Counted from the stretch's first letter, positions 1-8,530 are shown. The stretch is 15,264 nt of DNA from Desulfobacterales bacterium (GCA_022361535.1 JAKSAU010000966.1:1-15264); one strand, 5' to 3'. Notes: generated by a model not told the origin, from the letters alone. Made by a program: numbers and translations.

Positions 1-613
1 AAGTAACCAGTACTCCTTCAGTGCCCCAGCCAAGGGTCGCAATAAACGCAAAGGCGATCCCTAGGCTGAAAAGATTTCCTGAGACGCTGTCACCGGTTTC
101 CGGAGGTGTATAACCAATGACTGCAGCCCCTATAATACAGATAAATATGCCCAGGCAGGCCGGGAGTTTTACCTTTTCTTTAAGGAAAAAGACGGCCATG
201 ACCACTGCTACGCCCGGATACAGGGCAGTTATGGGCATTACATAGGCAGAAGGTGCAAGCTGGAGGGCTGCCATATACGCCCCCATACCGCAGGAAGCAC
301 CGATCAGGCTGCCTAAGATTACGGAGCGGCCAGGCCGACTGACAAGGCTTCGACCTACCTCTTTCAGGCGTCCTGCCCGAAAGTTGTAAAGGGTTACAAA
401 CAAGGTGGCAAATAGATCATGCAGGCCTGCGCAGAGTGCGGCCAAGAGAATGAATAATCCTCCTTCTGTATTTATATTAAATGGGGCGAACTTTTGAGCA
501 TGCTCGACCAGAAGACCGTCCAAGGCCCACAAAAGGCCGGATAAAAGTCCAAGAAGAATTCCCATACGTGCAAATCTAATAGATTTTTGTTCTTGTGACA
601 GGGATAGTGTCAT
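1..613 (-). CDS. EamA/DMT-family membrane transporter, N-terminal part (cut by window edge)
   Basis: Translation from the ATG at 613 down to the window edge stays open for 204 codons. It gives a very hydrophobic protein with about six predicted membrane segments, starting around residues 18-38 (GILLGLLSGLLWALDG). The segment with LAPSAYVMPITALYPGVAVV followed by FFLKE is typical of the end of the first EamA repeat, and a second repeat begins with LGIAFAFIATLGWGTEG. Family members are usually about 290-300 residues, so roughly the last 90 lie outside the window. EamA proteins are inner-membrane transporters of the drug/metabolite superfamily, and the substrate cannot be told from sequence. A weak purine-rich ribosome site (AAGAGA, about 622-628) precedes the ATG. 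The gene is divergent from clpB and nothing links it to the hmc cluster. Confidence 0.85.
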   Translation of the reverse strand, partial: MTLSLSQEQKSIRFARMGILLGLLSGLLWALDGLLVEHAQKFAPFNINTEGGLFILLAALCAGLHDLFATLFVTLYNFRAGRLKEVGRSLVSRPGRSVILGSLIGASCGMGAYMAALQLAPSAYVMPITALYPGVAVVMAVFFLKEKVKLPACLGIFICIIGAAVIGYTPPETGDSVSGNLFSLGIAFAFIATLGWGTEGVLVT

Positions 614-630
614 AATGCAAATCTCTTTAT

Positions 631-647
631 AAACGTCAAAAAACGTC
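631..647. repeat. Tandem AAACGTC direct repeat with 10-bp period
   Basis: AAACGTC occurs at 631-637 and again at 641-647, one helical turn apart, 18-34 bases before the start codon of the EamA transporter gene. Read on the minus strand the proximal copy is TTGACGTTTATAAA, closely matching TTGACGTTATAAA upstream of clpB at 1057-1069. The function is unknown. It could be a regulator site or chance similarity in AT-rich promoters. Confidence 0.4.
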
Positions 648-652
648 GAAAT

Positions 653-670
653 CCACCCCATTCGGGGCGG
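653..670. repeat. GC-rich hairpin in the leader of the EamA transporter gene
   Basis: CCACCCC (653-659) pairs with GGGGCGG (664-670) around the loop ATTC, with one A-C mismatch in the stem. No uninterrupted T-run follows directly on either strand. On the minus strand a T6 lies about 10 bases downstream of the stem, so this is at best a weak terminator or a 5'-UTR structure. Confidence 0.35.
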
Positions 671-1075
671 TTATTAAATTGTAAATTTTATTGCTGGTTT
701 AGTAGATTAGGATACGTGTTCTTTACCTGACGCCACAGGCCAGGGGCGGTGCAGGGGAACCCAAAGAAAGGGTCTAAAGTATTCTGGAGTGGGGTTAACC
801 TGTCGAATATCAGCCATGATATACCGAGCGTTTTTTTCAACAAAAACAGATGAGTTTGAATTGTTGATATCAATTCCACATACTGCTGACATTGTGCGTT
901 CCATTCCTCTTTCGTTTGCTGAATCGTTTGCCGGTTTGGCTATACCGGAAACAAAGGCCACTATCTACATGATTTTTTAGGGTTTGTAAACCATAAGATG
1001 GCCGACTGAAGGCCAAAGGACGGGATTAAAAATAATAAGCAAAATAAGAAATTTTATTGACGTTATAAAATATCG

Positions 1076-1110
1076 CATTACTTTTGTGGGTGACTTGATA
1101 AAAAGTAATG
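1076..1110. promoter_or_regulatory. Perfect 10-bp inverted repeat upstream of clpB
   Basis: CATTACTTTT (1076-1085) and AAAAGTAATG (1101-1110) are exact reverse complements separated by 15 bases. The element ends 22 bases before the clpB ATG and just upstream of the ribosome site GGAGG (1122-1126). It could be an operator for a heat-shock regulator or, if transcribed, a leader hairpin. It does not match CIRCE (TTAGCACTC-N9-GAGTGCTAA) and does not pair with the ribosome site. The repeat itself is certain; its role is inferred. Confidence 0.55.
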
Positions 1111-1132
1111 AAAGTGTGTTTGGAGGCATCAC

Positions 1133-3712
1133 ATGACATTTGATAAGTTAACGGTTAAATCCCAGGAAATCTTGCAGCAAGCACAAAGTTTAGCTGCTGA
1201 AAAAGGTCAGCAGGCCATAGAGCCGATCCACTTTTTAGGTGCCATGCTTCTGGATGATCAAGGTATAGCATTTTCAATCCTGAATAAAATAGGTGTAACA
1301 CCACAGGTTGTGGTTCAGACGGTTGAATCCGCACTTAGCAGTATGGTCCAAGTGTCAGGCGGAGAGCCTTACCTGTCAAACGACGGCAGAAAGATGCTGG
1401 ATCTTGCTTTCAAAGAAGCATCTAAAATGAAAGATCAGTATGTGAGTCTTGAACATATTCTTATCAGCCTTTGCCAGGGTAAGGAAAAGGCTGCGCAAAT
1501 CCTTAACAGTTATGGCGTTACTAAAGAGGCCATCCTTTCCGTTCTCAAAGATATACGGGGCAACCAGCAGGTCACGGACCAAAATCCTGAAGATAAATAC
1601 CAAGCCCTGGAAAAGTTCGGAAGAGATTTAACTGAGCTGGCAAGGCAGGGAAAGCTGGATCCTGTTATCGGCCGGGATGAGGAAATTCGCCGCATTGTCC
1701 AGGTACTGTCACGGCGCAGGAAAAATAACCCTGTGCTCATAGGTGAACCTGGTGTAGGCAAGACCGCCATTGTAGAAGGTTTGGCCCAACGCATAGTGGA
1801 AGGTGATGTGTCTGATTCTCTTAAAAACCGTAAGGTGGTTGCCCTTGATATGGGCGCCCTTCTTGCAGGGGCCAAATTCAGGGGTGAATTTGAAGACCGG
1901 CTAAAGGCGGTGCTCAAAGAAGTAGAAGCAGCTGAAGGGGAAATTGTCCTGTTTATTGATGAGCTTCATACCGTTGTTGGCGCAGGTGCGGCCGAGGGCA
2001 GTGTTGATGCCTCCAATATGCTGAAACCCGCACTTGCCCGCGGCAGTTTACGATGTGTAGGGGCGACTACCTTGGATGAATATAGAAAATATATAGAAAA
2101 AGATGCAGCACTGGAACGTCGTTTCCAACCGGTTTTTGCCCAGGAGCCAACAGTGGAGGACACCATTTCTATCTTGAGAGGGCTCAAGGAGAAATACGAG
2201 GTTCACCATGGGATACGGATCAAGGATTCTGCTCTTGTGGCTGCTGCCACACTATCCAACCGGTATATTGCTGACAGGTTCCTTCCGGATAAAGCTATTG
2301 ACCTTGTCGATGAATGCGCCTCCAGGCTGAGGATCGAGATTGACTCAATGCCTCGTGCAATTGATGAAATTCAGCGTCGGATTACCCAAGCCAAGATCGA
2401 GCGCCAAGCCCTGATCAAGGAAAAGGATTCAGCATCAAAAGAACGTCTGGTTGCCCTGGAAGAGCAAATGGCCGGGATGGAAGAGGAAATAAGACCCTTA
2501 AAACTTCATTGGGATAATGAAAAGTCTATGATCCAGGACATTTCAAAGATCAGAGAAGACATCGACAGGCTTCAGACTAAGGCCCAAATGGCCGAACGCA
2601 ACGGTGATTTGGAGCTGGTGGCCCAGATCCGCTATGGCACACTGGCTGAACAAAACCGCAACCTGGATGAAAAAAAACAGGCTTTAGCCAAGCTCCAGGA
2701 AACCCGTCAAATGCTTAAAGAAGATGTGGAAGAAGCGGATGTGGCAGAGGTCGTATCTGCATGGACCGGTATCCCGGTATCCAAAATGCTCCAGGGTGAG
2801 CAGGAAAAGCTGGTGCAGATGGAATCCCATATTGCCAAGCGGGTGATCGGCCAGAGAAAAGCCATTGATGCGGTCTCCAATGCAGTTCGCCGGGCAAGGT
2901 CTGGCCTGCAGCCCGAAGACCGGCCCATTGGAACCTTTATCTTTATGGGCCCGACAGGGGTTGGCAAGACAGAGCTTGCAAAATCCCTTGCCGAATTCAT
3001 GTTTGATTCTGAGGATGCCATGGTTCGCATGGATATGTCAGAATACATGGAAAAGCATAGTGTGGCACGCCTTATCGGAGCGCCTCCCGGATACGTGGGA
3101 TATGATGAGGGCGGTTTTCTGACGGAAGCAGTAAGGCGCAGACCTTATTCTGTAATTCTTTTTGATGAGATAGAAAAAGCACACCCGGATGTGTTTAATA
3201 TCCTGCTCCAGGTTCTGGATGACGGTAGGATGACAGATGGTCACGGCAAGACAGTTGATTTCAGAAATACGATTATTATCATGACCTCTAATATTGGCTC
3301 CAGGATTCTTTTGGAGGCGGATCAGGATCATGGGACTGATGTGGACCAGGCCGTTCAAGATGCTTTGAAAGCAGCTTTCAGGCCTGAGTTTTTAAACCGG
3401 ATCGATGAAATCATCTCCTTTCATGCCCTAACCCGTGAAAATATCATGGATATCGGAGCCATCCAGATTGATATTCTCAACCGGCGCCTTGCTGCCAGAA
3501 ACTTGTCTGTCCGGTTGGATAACAGAGCCATGGCATTGTTGGCTGAAAAGGGATACGATCCCGGGTTTGGGGCACGGCCCTTGAAAAGGGTCATACAACA
3601 GGAAATTGAAAATCCGTTGTCCATGGCGTTGCTCAAAGGAGAATTCCATGATGGAGACACTGTTGTGTTCTCTTTAGACAGTAAAGACGACACCCTTATC
3701 TTAAGGCATTAG
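1133..3712 (+). CDS. clpB: ATP-dependent disaggregase ClpB
   Basis: This 859-residue Hsp100 protein is full length for ClpB. In bacteria ClpB is a cytoplasmic hexamer that works with DnaK to pull polypeptides out of heat-induced aggregates. Order of domains: Clp N-domain (about 1-145); AAA+ domain 1 with Walker A GEPGVGKT (204-211), Walker B LFIDE (273-277) and a pore loop reading KFRGEFED; a long charged coiled-coil middle domain (about 400-525), which separates ClpB from ClpA and ClpX; AAA+ domain 2 with Walker A GPTGVGKT (606-613), Walker B ILFDE (675-679) and pore loop [13 protein letters not shown] (649-661). No ClpP-docking IGF/L tripeptide was noticed, consistent with ClpB rather than ClpA. 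The start is set by GGAGG six bases before the ATG. The gene stands alone and converges on rrf2 with 36 bp between stop codons. The inverted repeat at 1076-1110 is its best regulatory candidate. Confidence 0.98.
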   Translation: MTFDKLTVKSQEILQQAQSLAAEKGQQAIEPIHFLGAMLLDDQGIAFSILNKIGVTPQVVVQTVESALSSMVQVSGGEPYLSNDGRKMLDLAFKEASKMKDQYVSLEHILISLCQGKEKAAQILNSYGVTKEAILSVLKDIRGNQQVTDQNPEDKYQALEKFGRDLTELARQGKLDPVIGRDEEIRRIVQVLSRRRKNNPVLIGEPGVGKTAIVEGLAQRIVEGDVSDSLKNRKVVALDMGALLAGAKFRGEFEDRLKAVLKEVEAAEGEIVLFIDELHTVVGAGAAEGSVDASNMLKPALARGSLRCVGATTLDEYRKYIEKDAALERRFQPVFAQEPTVEDTISILRGLKEKYEVHHGIRIKDSALVAAATLSNRYIADRFLPDKAIDLVDECASRLRIEIDSMPRAIDEIQRRITQAKIERQALIKEKDSASKERLVALEEQMAGMEEEIRPLKLHWDNEKSMIQDISKIREDIDRLQTKAQMAERNGDLELVAQIRYGTLAEQNRNLDEKKQALAKLQETRQMLKEDVEEADVAEVVSAWTGIPVSKMLQGEQEKLVQMESHIAKRVIGQRKAIDAVSNAVRRARSGLQPEDRPIGTFIFMGPTGVGKTELAKSLAEFMFDSEDAMVRMDMSEYMEKHSVARLIGAPPGYVGYDEGGFLTEAVRRRPYSVILFDEIEKAHPDVFNILLQVLDDGRMTDGHGKTVDFRNTIIIMTSNIGSRILLEADQDHGTDVDQAVQDALKAAFRPEFLNRIDEIISFHALTRENIMDIGAIQIDILNRRLAARNLSVRLDNRAMALLAEKGYDPGFGARPLKRVIQQEIENPLSMALLKGEFHDGDTVVFSLDSKDDTLILRH

Positions 3713-3748
3713 CAAAAAGGAGATTTGTGGGTAGAAGCGTATTGGGAA

Positions 3749-4192
3749 TTATGATTGCAGCTCTTTAAAGCTTTCATTATCAAGGGTGAGGAGGCTGTGG
3801 ATGGTGATATTGTCCAACCGGTCAAACATGGCCTTGGATGCTTCTACCCAGACCCATCTGGAAAGACACTCACCTGCCTGGTTACAGACCCCGCAGGTCT
3901 TCTTGTCCTGCTCGGCGCAGTCGGTGATGGCCGTGGATTCTTCGAGCACCCTGACAATATCACCGATTGAAACGTCAATGGGGGCTTTGGCCAGCATGTG
4001 GCCGCCAAAAGGTCCCCTTTGGCTTTTAATGATACCAGCATTGCGCAGTTTCCGGCTTAATTGTTCCAGGTATTTCAAAGAGATATTCTGTCTTTTGGAC
4101 ACATCACTCAAGGGAACCGGACGTTCAGTTCCATAAACGGCAATATCCAGGATAAGTCGAGTTCCATATCTGCTTTTGGTGGTCAATCGCAT
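3749..4192 (-). CDS. rrf2: Rrf2-family transcriptional regulator with four clustered cysteines
   Basis: The 147-residue protein begins MRLTTKSRYGTRLILDIA, the family's usual start. A winged helix-turn-helix follows (about 25-65, including ISLKYLEQLSRKLRNAGIIKSQRGPFGG). A central cluster has cysteines at 92, 100, 103 and 109 (DC, then CGVC, then EC). Related proteins such as IscR and NsrR bind an Fe-S cluster through three cysteines in this region, so redox or Fe-S sensing is a reasonable inference. The family is named after rrf2 downstream of hmc in Desulfovibrio vulgaris, where deleting rrf1-rrf2 raised hmc expression. It is the last gene of the cluster, 63 bp after the kinase gene. The only ribosome-site-like sequence (GGAG) is rather far from the ATG, and the start rests on homology. 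No terminator hairpin is visible in the 36 bp shared with clpB. Confidence 0.93.
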   Translation of the reverse strand: MRLTTKSRYGTRLILDIAVYGTERPVPLSDVSKRQNISLKYLEQLSRKLRNAGIIKSQRGPFGGHMLAKAPIDVSIGDIVRVLEESTAITDCAEQDKKTCGVCNQAGECLSRWVWVEASKAMFDRLDNITIHSLLTLDNESFKELQS

Positions 4193-4255
4193 TGGGTGTT
4201 ATTGCTCCGTTATTTGGGTGGGATTTGCCTTGTTTATCTTGTCCGGTGGTAAAAA

Positions 4256-5779
4256 TCAGGCGCCTTGAAAGGTTGACCTGTCTGAACCGCTGTCTTTGCC
4301 TGGATATTCTACTATTCTATCATTCTTGGGCTTTTTAAACGGAATATGAATGGTGAACTGGCTGCCTTCCCCGACCTGGGAGTCGACACTCACCCTGCCA
4401 CCATGATAGCGGATCACCCGGTGGGCGATAAAAAGCCCAAGCCCTGTGCCCTGTGACCCTTTTGAGGTAAAAAACAAGGTGAACATTTTATTTTTGGTTT
4501 CCGTGTCCATACCAATACCGTTATCGGTAACAGTGAAGCGGATTTCAGTGGATGATGCTTTTTCTACGTTAAATGTGACCCTGTGCGTCTGTTTTGTCCT
4601 GTCAAACAGGCAGGCATCAACAGCATTTTCAAGGAAGTTGACCAAGGCAGCTTCCATCCACTTGGGATCCACTTCAACAGGTCCTATATCCGGCGCAATG
4701 GTTACGGAAAAAATCACCCCATGTTTCAATGTCAGAGGAGAAACGGTCTTAACTACGCTGCGGGCAAGTTCTTCAGTATCCTTTGTTTCGTATTGTAACT
4801 CCCTGGATTTGGCATAGTACAGGATTTCCAGGACCATTTTTTTTATTTTATCGGCCATATCCTTAATCTGGCCGGAGGCCATGACAACTCTCTTATTGTC
4901 TCCTTGGTCAAGACCTGCTTCAAGCTGATAAATACCGCCATCCAGTGCTGTCAGCATCCCCTTAACCCCGTGGGACATGGAACCGAGCATCAATCCTAAT
5001 GACACCAGATGATCCTGAAGTTGTCTAATCTGGGTGATATTTGTGGACATCTCCATGACTTGGGCGATTTCTCCCTCACTGTTACGGATGGGTGCAGTTT
5101 GGGTCAGGACGTTATATTGTTTTCCGTCCTTTGATGTGACAATTTCTTCTGTGGTGTGGGATTTTCCGTCTTTAAAGGTCTCTACAACCGGGCATTGGCG
5201 GCAGGGAGATGTCCGGTGCTTGTATACTTCATAGCAGAAACCACCAATAAGGCTGCCAAAGTCTTTCTTAAACCGTTTGTTTGAAGCCGTGACCCTTAAG
5301 TTTTTGTCCTGGACAGAAATGTAGCAGGGCACCTCTTCAAACAATTGGTTAAAGGAATTTCTGGCAAGGTGAACCTCTTCCAGCCGCGAGGTATACCTGT
5401 CCATTCTTTTCAACAGGGCCGTTTGATTATCGGCCCTTGTTAAGGCAAGATCAAGCGCCGTAGAGTTGACCGGTACTTCCAGGTACTGGATGGCGTTTAT
5501 GCCGAACAGTCCCATGGCATCGTCCAACTCTTCTTTGGGCGACATGATAATAATTTGGACAAGGGGGTTGGCTTCCTTGAATCCAAGTATATAGGCACGG
5601 GTTTCAGGTGTGGCATTTGGGTCGGCAATGATAATATCCCATATCTGATTGTCCAGATAGAGGACAGTCTGTTCATTTGACGTAGAAATGAGTGCCTCGT
5701 ACTGCTGCCTGCCGATGTACATACTGACAGCTTCGGCATGCTCTATATTCCTGTCAATGAGTAAGACCTGTTTTGCCAT
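4256..5779 (-). CDS. PAS-domain sensor histidine kinase with degenerate N-terminal receiver domain
   Basis: The protein has 507 residues and no membrane segment, so it is probably cytoplasmic. Residues 1-115 resemble a response-regulator receiver (VLLID at 5-9, D53 at the expected phosphorylation site). The paired acid after D9 is R10, and the usual Lys of the KP motif is V102, so phosphotransfer is doubtful. A PAS domain follows (about 140-250) with C182, C193 and C196 spaced C-x10-C-x2-C. The kinase core has the likely phosphorylated His at 270 (SMSHGVKG), an N-box (NFLENAVDA, N385), a G1 box (DNGIGM, 419-424) and a G2 box (GTGLGL, 444-449). AAAGG six bases before the ATG supports the start. 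It lies 9 bp after the rrf1-like receiver gene, making that protein its probable phosphorylation target. D. vulgaris has no kinase between rrf1 and rrf2 in the arrangement I know. The ligand or redox signal is unknown. Confidence 0.9.
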   Translation of the reverse strand: MAKQVLLIDRNIEHAEAVSMYIGRQQYEALISTSNEQTVLYLDNQIWDIIIADPNATPETRAYILGFKEANPLVQIIIMSPKEELDDAMGLFGINAIQYLEVPVNSTALDLALTRADNQTALLKRMDRYTSRLEEVHLARNSFNQLFEEVPCYISVQDKNLRVTASNKRFKKDFGSLIGGFCYEVYKHRTSPCRQCPVVETFKDGKSHTTEEIVTSKDGKQYNVLTQTAPIRNSEGEIAQVMEMSTNITQIRQLQDHLVSLGLMLGSMSHGVKGMLTALDGGIYQLEAGLDQGDNKRVVMASGQIKDMADKIKKMVLEILYYAKSRELQYETKDTEELARSVVKTVSPLTLKHGVIFSVTIAPDIGPVEVDPKWMEAALVNFLENAVDACLFDRTKQTHRVTFNVEKASSTEIRFTVTDNGIGMDTETKNKMFTLFFTSKGSQGTGLGLFIAHRVIRYHGGRVSVDSQVGEGSQFTIHIPFKKPKNDRIVEYPGKDSGSDRSTFQGA

Positions 5780-5788
5780 ACGTTACCT

Positions 5789-6145
5789 TTATTCTGCCAA
5801 GGTTTCTTTCACAAGCTCAAGCAACTCTTCCCGGTCAAATGGTTTTGAGATGGATGCAACGGCTTTAACTACGGCATACTGGTGGCCGGTGAGGCCTGAG
5901 ATCACAATCACAGGAATGTTTTTCAGGTCTTTTTCCTGGGTGAGCTGACGATAAAAACGGGGGCCCCATTCTCCCGGCATTTCAATATCAAGGGTGATCA
6001 GGTCTGGGTGTTCTGCTTTGGCCTGTTTGATGCCTTCTTTGACATCACCTGCCACACAAACATCATACCCGTTGTCTTTAAAGAGAGACGCCAGATAATC
6101 CCTGACGTTTAAATCATCATCTATTACCAGAATCTTTTTTTTCAT
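5789..6145 (-). CDS. rrf1: Single-domain (CheY-like) response regulator, Rrf1-like
   Basis: The chosen start gives 118 residues beginning MKKKILVIDDD, where beta-1 of a receiver domain should start. A longer frame from 6196 would add 17 residues and overlap usp, whereas the ATG at 6145 has AGAGG five bases upstream. All phosphorylation residues are present: acidic pocket D9-D11, phospho-acceptor D53 (TLDIEMPG), S83 and K101 in SKPF. There is no output domain, so it must act through a protein partner, possibly the adjacent kinase or Rrf2. Size, domain and place downstream of hmcF and ahead of rrf2 match Rrf1 of D. vulgaris. The difference is the usp gene before it and a kinase gene after it. 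The name rests on synteny and domain type; an alignment would be needed to show orthology. Confidence 0.88.
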   Translation of the reverse strand: MKKKILVIDDDLNVRDYLASLFKDNGYDVCVAGDVKEGIKQAKAEHPDLITLDIEMPGEWGPRFYRQLTQEKDLKNIPVIVISGLTGHQYAVVKAVASISKPFDREELLELVKETLAE

Positions 6146-6150
6146 ATCAA

Positions 6151-6155
6151 CCTCT
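6151..6155 (-). promoter_or_regulatory. Ribosome binding site that sets the rrf1 start
   Basis: AGAGG on the minus strand, five bases before the ATG at 6145. It supports the shorter rrf1 product over the in-frame start at 6196, which would begin inside the usp gene. Confidence 0.7.
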
Positions 6156-6168
6156 TTGGCATTGATGT

Positions 6169-7068
6169 TTATTTGTTGACACTGAGCACAGGACATCCGG
6201 CTCTGACAATGACCTGCTCGACATTTCCGCCAAGACGGCTGTCTTCTGCAGGTAGTCTGCGGGAATGATGGGCCATGACGATGAGGTCTGCATGTTTATC
6301 CCTGGCATATTTGACAATTTCAACAAAAGGAATGCCTTCCCAAACGTCCATGGAATAGTTCTTCAACTCTTTGAGACGGGACTCATAGCGGGCTCTTATT
6401 TTCCTCAAAGATTCCCTGATTTGTTGCTCAATCTCATCCTGGTCAAGAAGTTTGCCTGATTGGATGCCGGTGATATCAAGGGCATGAAAAACATGGAGCT
6501 CACAGTCCATGGCTTTAGCCAGATCAAGTGCATACTCAAAAGCTTTGTCAGAGGTTTTTGAAAAGTCAGTCCCAAAAAGAATATTAGACATACCGCCCCA
6601 AAAAGATGCTGCAGGCCGGTTGACAGCCATTACCGGACAAGGTGCTGCTTTGGCAACCTTATGCAGGGTCGAGCCGGCTGCCGCCTTTTTGTAGACACTA
6701 TCATCCTCATCACCAGTACTGCCACCTAGAAGAATCAGGTCGGGTTCAAATTCCTTGGCCTGGCGCAGTATTTCACGCGCAGGAAAGCCGACAGCCACAT
6801 CAATTTCGTGGTCAAGGCCCTTATCCAGGTATTTGGCGTAGTAGGCTTTAATCTCTTCTGTTACACCGAAAAGATATTCCTCATCCACATCTACCTTTTC
6901 TTTGGTTTTAACATCTACCACCACCTGGCTGAACCCCCGTGAGGGCACACCAAGAACATGGAAGAGGTTCAGCCGGGCATTATAGTTACCGGCAAGGTTA
7001 AAGGCAACACGGGCCGCATGGTCACTGGCCTGGGTTGCAGAGGTTGCGAGCAGAATTTTTTTAAACAT
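6169..7068 (-). CDS. Tandem universal stress protein (two UspA domains)
   Basis: The 299-residue protein is two Usp domains in a row. The first (about 1-150) starts FKKILLATSATQASDHAARV and has a glycine-rich loop, LGGSTGDEDDSVYKKAAAGS, like the G-x2-G-x9-G-S/T nucleotide loop. The second (about 160-299) starts NILFGTDFSKTSDKAFEYA and ends with MAHHSRRLP and LGGNVEQVI before CPVLSV, a more diverged loop. Usp proteins are cytoplasmic, often bind ATP, and are associated with stress, energy starvation or oxygen; no reaction can be assigned. The ATG at 7068 has AGGGG just upstream. It lies 28 bp after hmcF and 23 bp before rrf1, inside the presumed operon. That suggests it reports energy status to the hmc regulators, or helps the complex under stress (inference). 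Confidence 0.92.
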   Translation of the reverse strand: MFKKILLATSATQASDHAARVAFNLAGNYNARLNLFHVLGVPSRGFSQVVVDVKTKEKVDVDEEYLFGVTEEIKAYYAKYLDKGLDHEIDVAVGFPAREILRQAKEFEPDLILLGGSTGDEDDSVYKKAAAGSTLHKVAKAAPCPVMAVNRPAASFWGGMSNILFGTDFSKTSDKAFEYALDLAKAMDCELHVFHALDITGIQSGKLLDQDEIEQQIRESLRKIRARYESRLKELKNYSMDVWEGIPFVEIVKYARDKHADLIVMAHHSRRLPAEDSRLGGNVEQVIVRAGCPVLSVNK

Positions 7069-7096
7069 AGGCCCCTCTCTTTTTTTTGTATTCGAC

Positions 7097-8485
7097 CTAC
7101 TCCTCGGGTTGTAAGTGGTCCGGAATGATCAGCATCTTGATAAGCAATGGTTTCAAAAAGGACCAGCGAATACCGATTTCATATTCTTCTTCCAGATCCC
7201 TGATGGCATCCCAGCAATTGTGGCATGGTGCAATAACCAGTTTAGCTCCTGTTTCAAGTATCTGGTCCCGTTTTTTGATCAGTGCAATATTACGTTCTTT
7301 TCTGAATTTACCGATACCGTTGAATCCGCCACCGCCGCCACAGCAGTAGTTGTGCTCTTTATTCGGTGCCATTTCAATAAAATATCCGGGCTCCACTATA
7401 TGAGACATAATATCACGAGTGGCCTTTTTGAGTCCATGGTTCCGGATATAGTTGCAAGAATCCTGTAAGGTAACCGGTTCTTTTATTCTCTTTTCCGGGT
7501 CGACTTTTAGTTTCCCGGTATTCAATGCTTCTGCCAGCCATTCAACGTAGTGGATGGACGGAGAAGGGGGAGTTCCGCTTTTACGTCCTGCCCAATAAGG
7601 CCCTTCAATAACGGTTGCCCTGTGAGCATGGCCGCACTCAGTACCGACCATACGTTTGGGTTTCAGCCGTTCCATTGCCTCATATACGGATTCTACCTGC
7701 ATTTTACAGGCAGCCCAGTCTCCGGCAAACATAGCAAGACTGGTCTGTTCCCACCCTTTTGAGGGCACGGTCCAGCTTTCACCAGCCAGGTGAAATAGAA
7801 TAGCGGCTTCGGCCAGATCTTCCGGGTAATGTTTAACTTCCCTGGCGTTAACCGTGTACATGATATCTGCGCCTTCTACATCTACAGGTACGTGGAGGCC
7901 TGGATAATCGTCTTCGTATTCTTCCACCATCCATTCAAATGTTTCGACAAAATCCTCGTCGGTCACATCCATCTGAGCACGATAAGCTCTATGCATACCT
8001 GCACCGATTTTCAGTTCCCAGGGTACAAACCCCTGCTGATAGAGCAGGCCGCGCAGATAACCGAACATGATCCCGGTGTCAATGCCGTGGGGGCAGTACA
8101 TACCACAGCGGTTGCAGCAGGTACATTCGGCCCAGGCGATTTTCATGGCCCGGCGCATAAAGGCATTGTCTACTTTACCTTTACGCTTGATGATTTCGCC
8201 TAAAGTAGACTGGATTTTATAAGCTGGTACTTGTTCCGGGATCCTTCCGTTGACTTCATACAAAAAGCAGGAGTCAGCGCACATACCGCAATGGGCACAA
8301 ATTTCAAGCCAAGTGCGGATTCTGGATTTGCAGGTGTTCTGGATGGTTTTCCATAGCAGGTCGGTATCCACATCCAGCTCTTTCATCTCCTCGTAGTACT
8401 GGTTACCTGAGGTATCGGATAAAAGTTTATTCACCCCTTCCGGGGTATCAATGGTTTGTTTATTACAATAAATTCCTTCTGGCAT
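7097..8485 (-). CDS. hmcF: HmcF: cytoplasmic HdrD-like iron-sulfur subunit of the Hmc complex
   Basis: The 462-residue soluble protein has two ferredoxin-type 4Fe-4S motifs: C63, C66, C69, C73 and C121, C124, C127, C131-P. It also has one complete CCG-type site: C344, then 36 residues, C381-C382-G, then C421-x2-C424. In HdrB/HdrD relatives the CCG site binds an unusual 4Fe-4S cluster that handles disulfide chemistry. The region where a first CCG domain would be expected shows only isolated cysteines (C260, C284), so a single active site is likely. HmcF is thought to be the cytoplasmic end of the Hmc complex, exchanging electrons with an unknown acceptor. AAGGAG nine bases before the ATG supports the start. 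TmcB and DsrK are close relatives, but the neighbouring genes make HmcF the best name. Confidence 0.95.
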   Translation of the reverse strand: MPEGIYCNKQTIDTPEGVNKLLSDTSGNQYYEEMKELDVDTDLLWKTIQNTCKSRIRTWLEICAHCGMCADSCFLYEVNGRIPEQVPAYKIQSTLGEIIKRKGKVDNAFMRRAMKIAWAECTCCNRCGMYCPHGIDTGIMFGYLRGLLYQQGFVPWELKIGAGMHRAYRAQMDVTDEDFVETFEWMVEEYEDDYPGLHVPVDVEGADIMYTVNAREVKHYPEDLAEAAILFHLAGESWTVPSKGWEQTSLAMFAGDWAACKMQVESVYEAMERLKPKRMVGTECGHAHRATVIEGPYWAGRKSGTPPSPSIHYVEWLAEALNTGKLKVDPEKRIKEPVTLQDSCNYIRNHGLKKATRDIMSHIVEPGYFIEMAPNKEHNYCCGGGGGFNGIGKFRKERNIALIKKRDQILETGAKLVIAPCHNCWDAIRDLEEEYEIGIRWSFLKPLLIKMLIIPDHLQPEE

Positions 8486-8530
8486 GGTCGTATTCTCCTT
8501 TATGGTTCTTGGGTCTTCCTTATAAGAGGA

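Larger units (their letters stand above)
614..1132. other. Divergent intergenic region between the EamA transporter gene and clpB
   Basis: This 519-bp stretch holds no convincing gene. Short open frames exist on both strands. The longest, on the minus strand at 707-961, opens with GTG and no ribosome site. An internal ATG at 892 has AGAGGA about 12 bases upstream and would encode 61 residues ending SGKEHVS, which I do not recognise. Non-coding structure includes a GC hairpin at 653-670, a 10-bp-period direct repeat at 631-647, short dyads at 981-992 (GGTTTGTAAACC) and 1000-1016, and the inverted repeat at 1076-1110 before clpB. No clear sigma-70 or sigma-32 promoter could be assigned to either gene by eye. 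Confidence 0.6.

Noticed and set aside
3713..3748. Terminator between the convergent clpB and rrf2 genes
   Set aside because: The 36-bp gap has no stem followed by a T-run on either strand.
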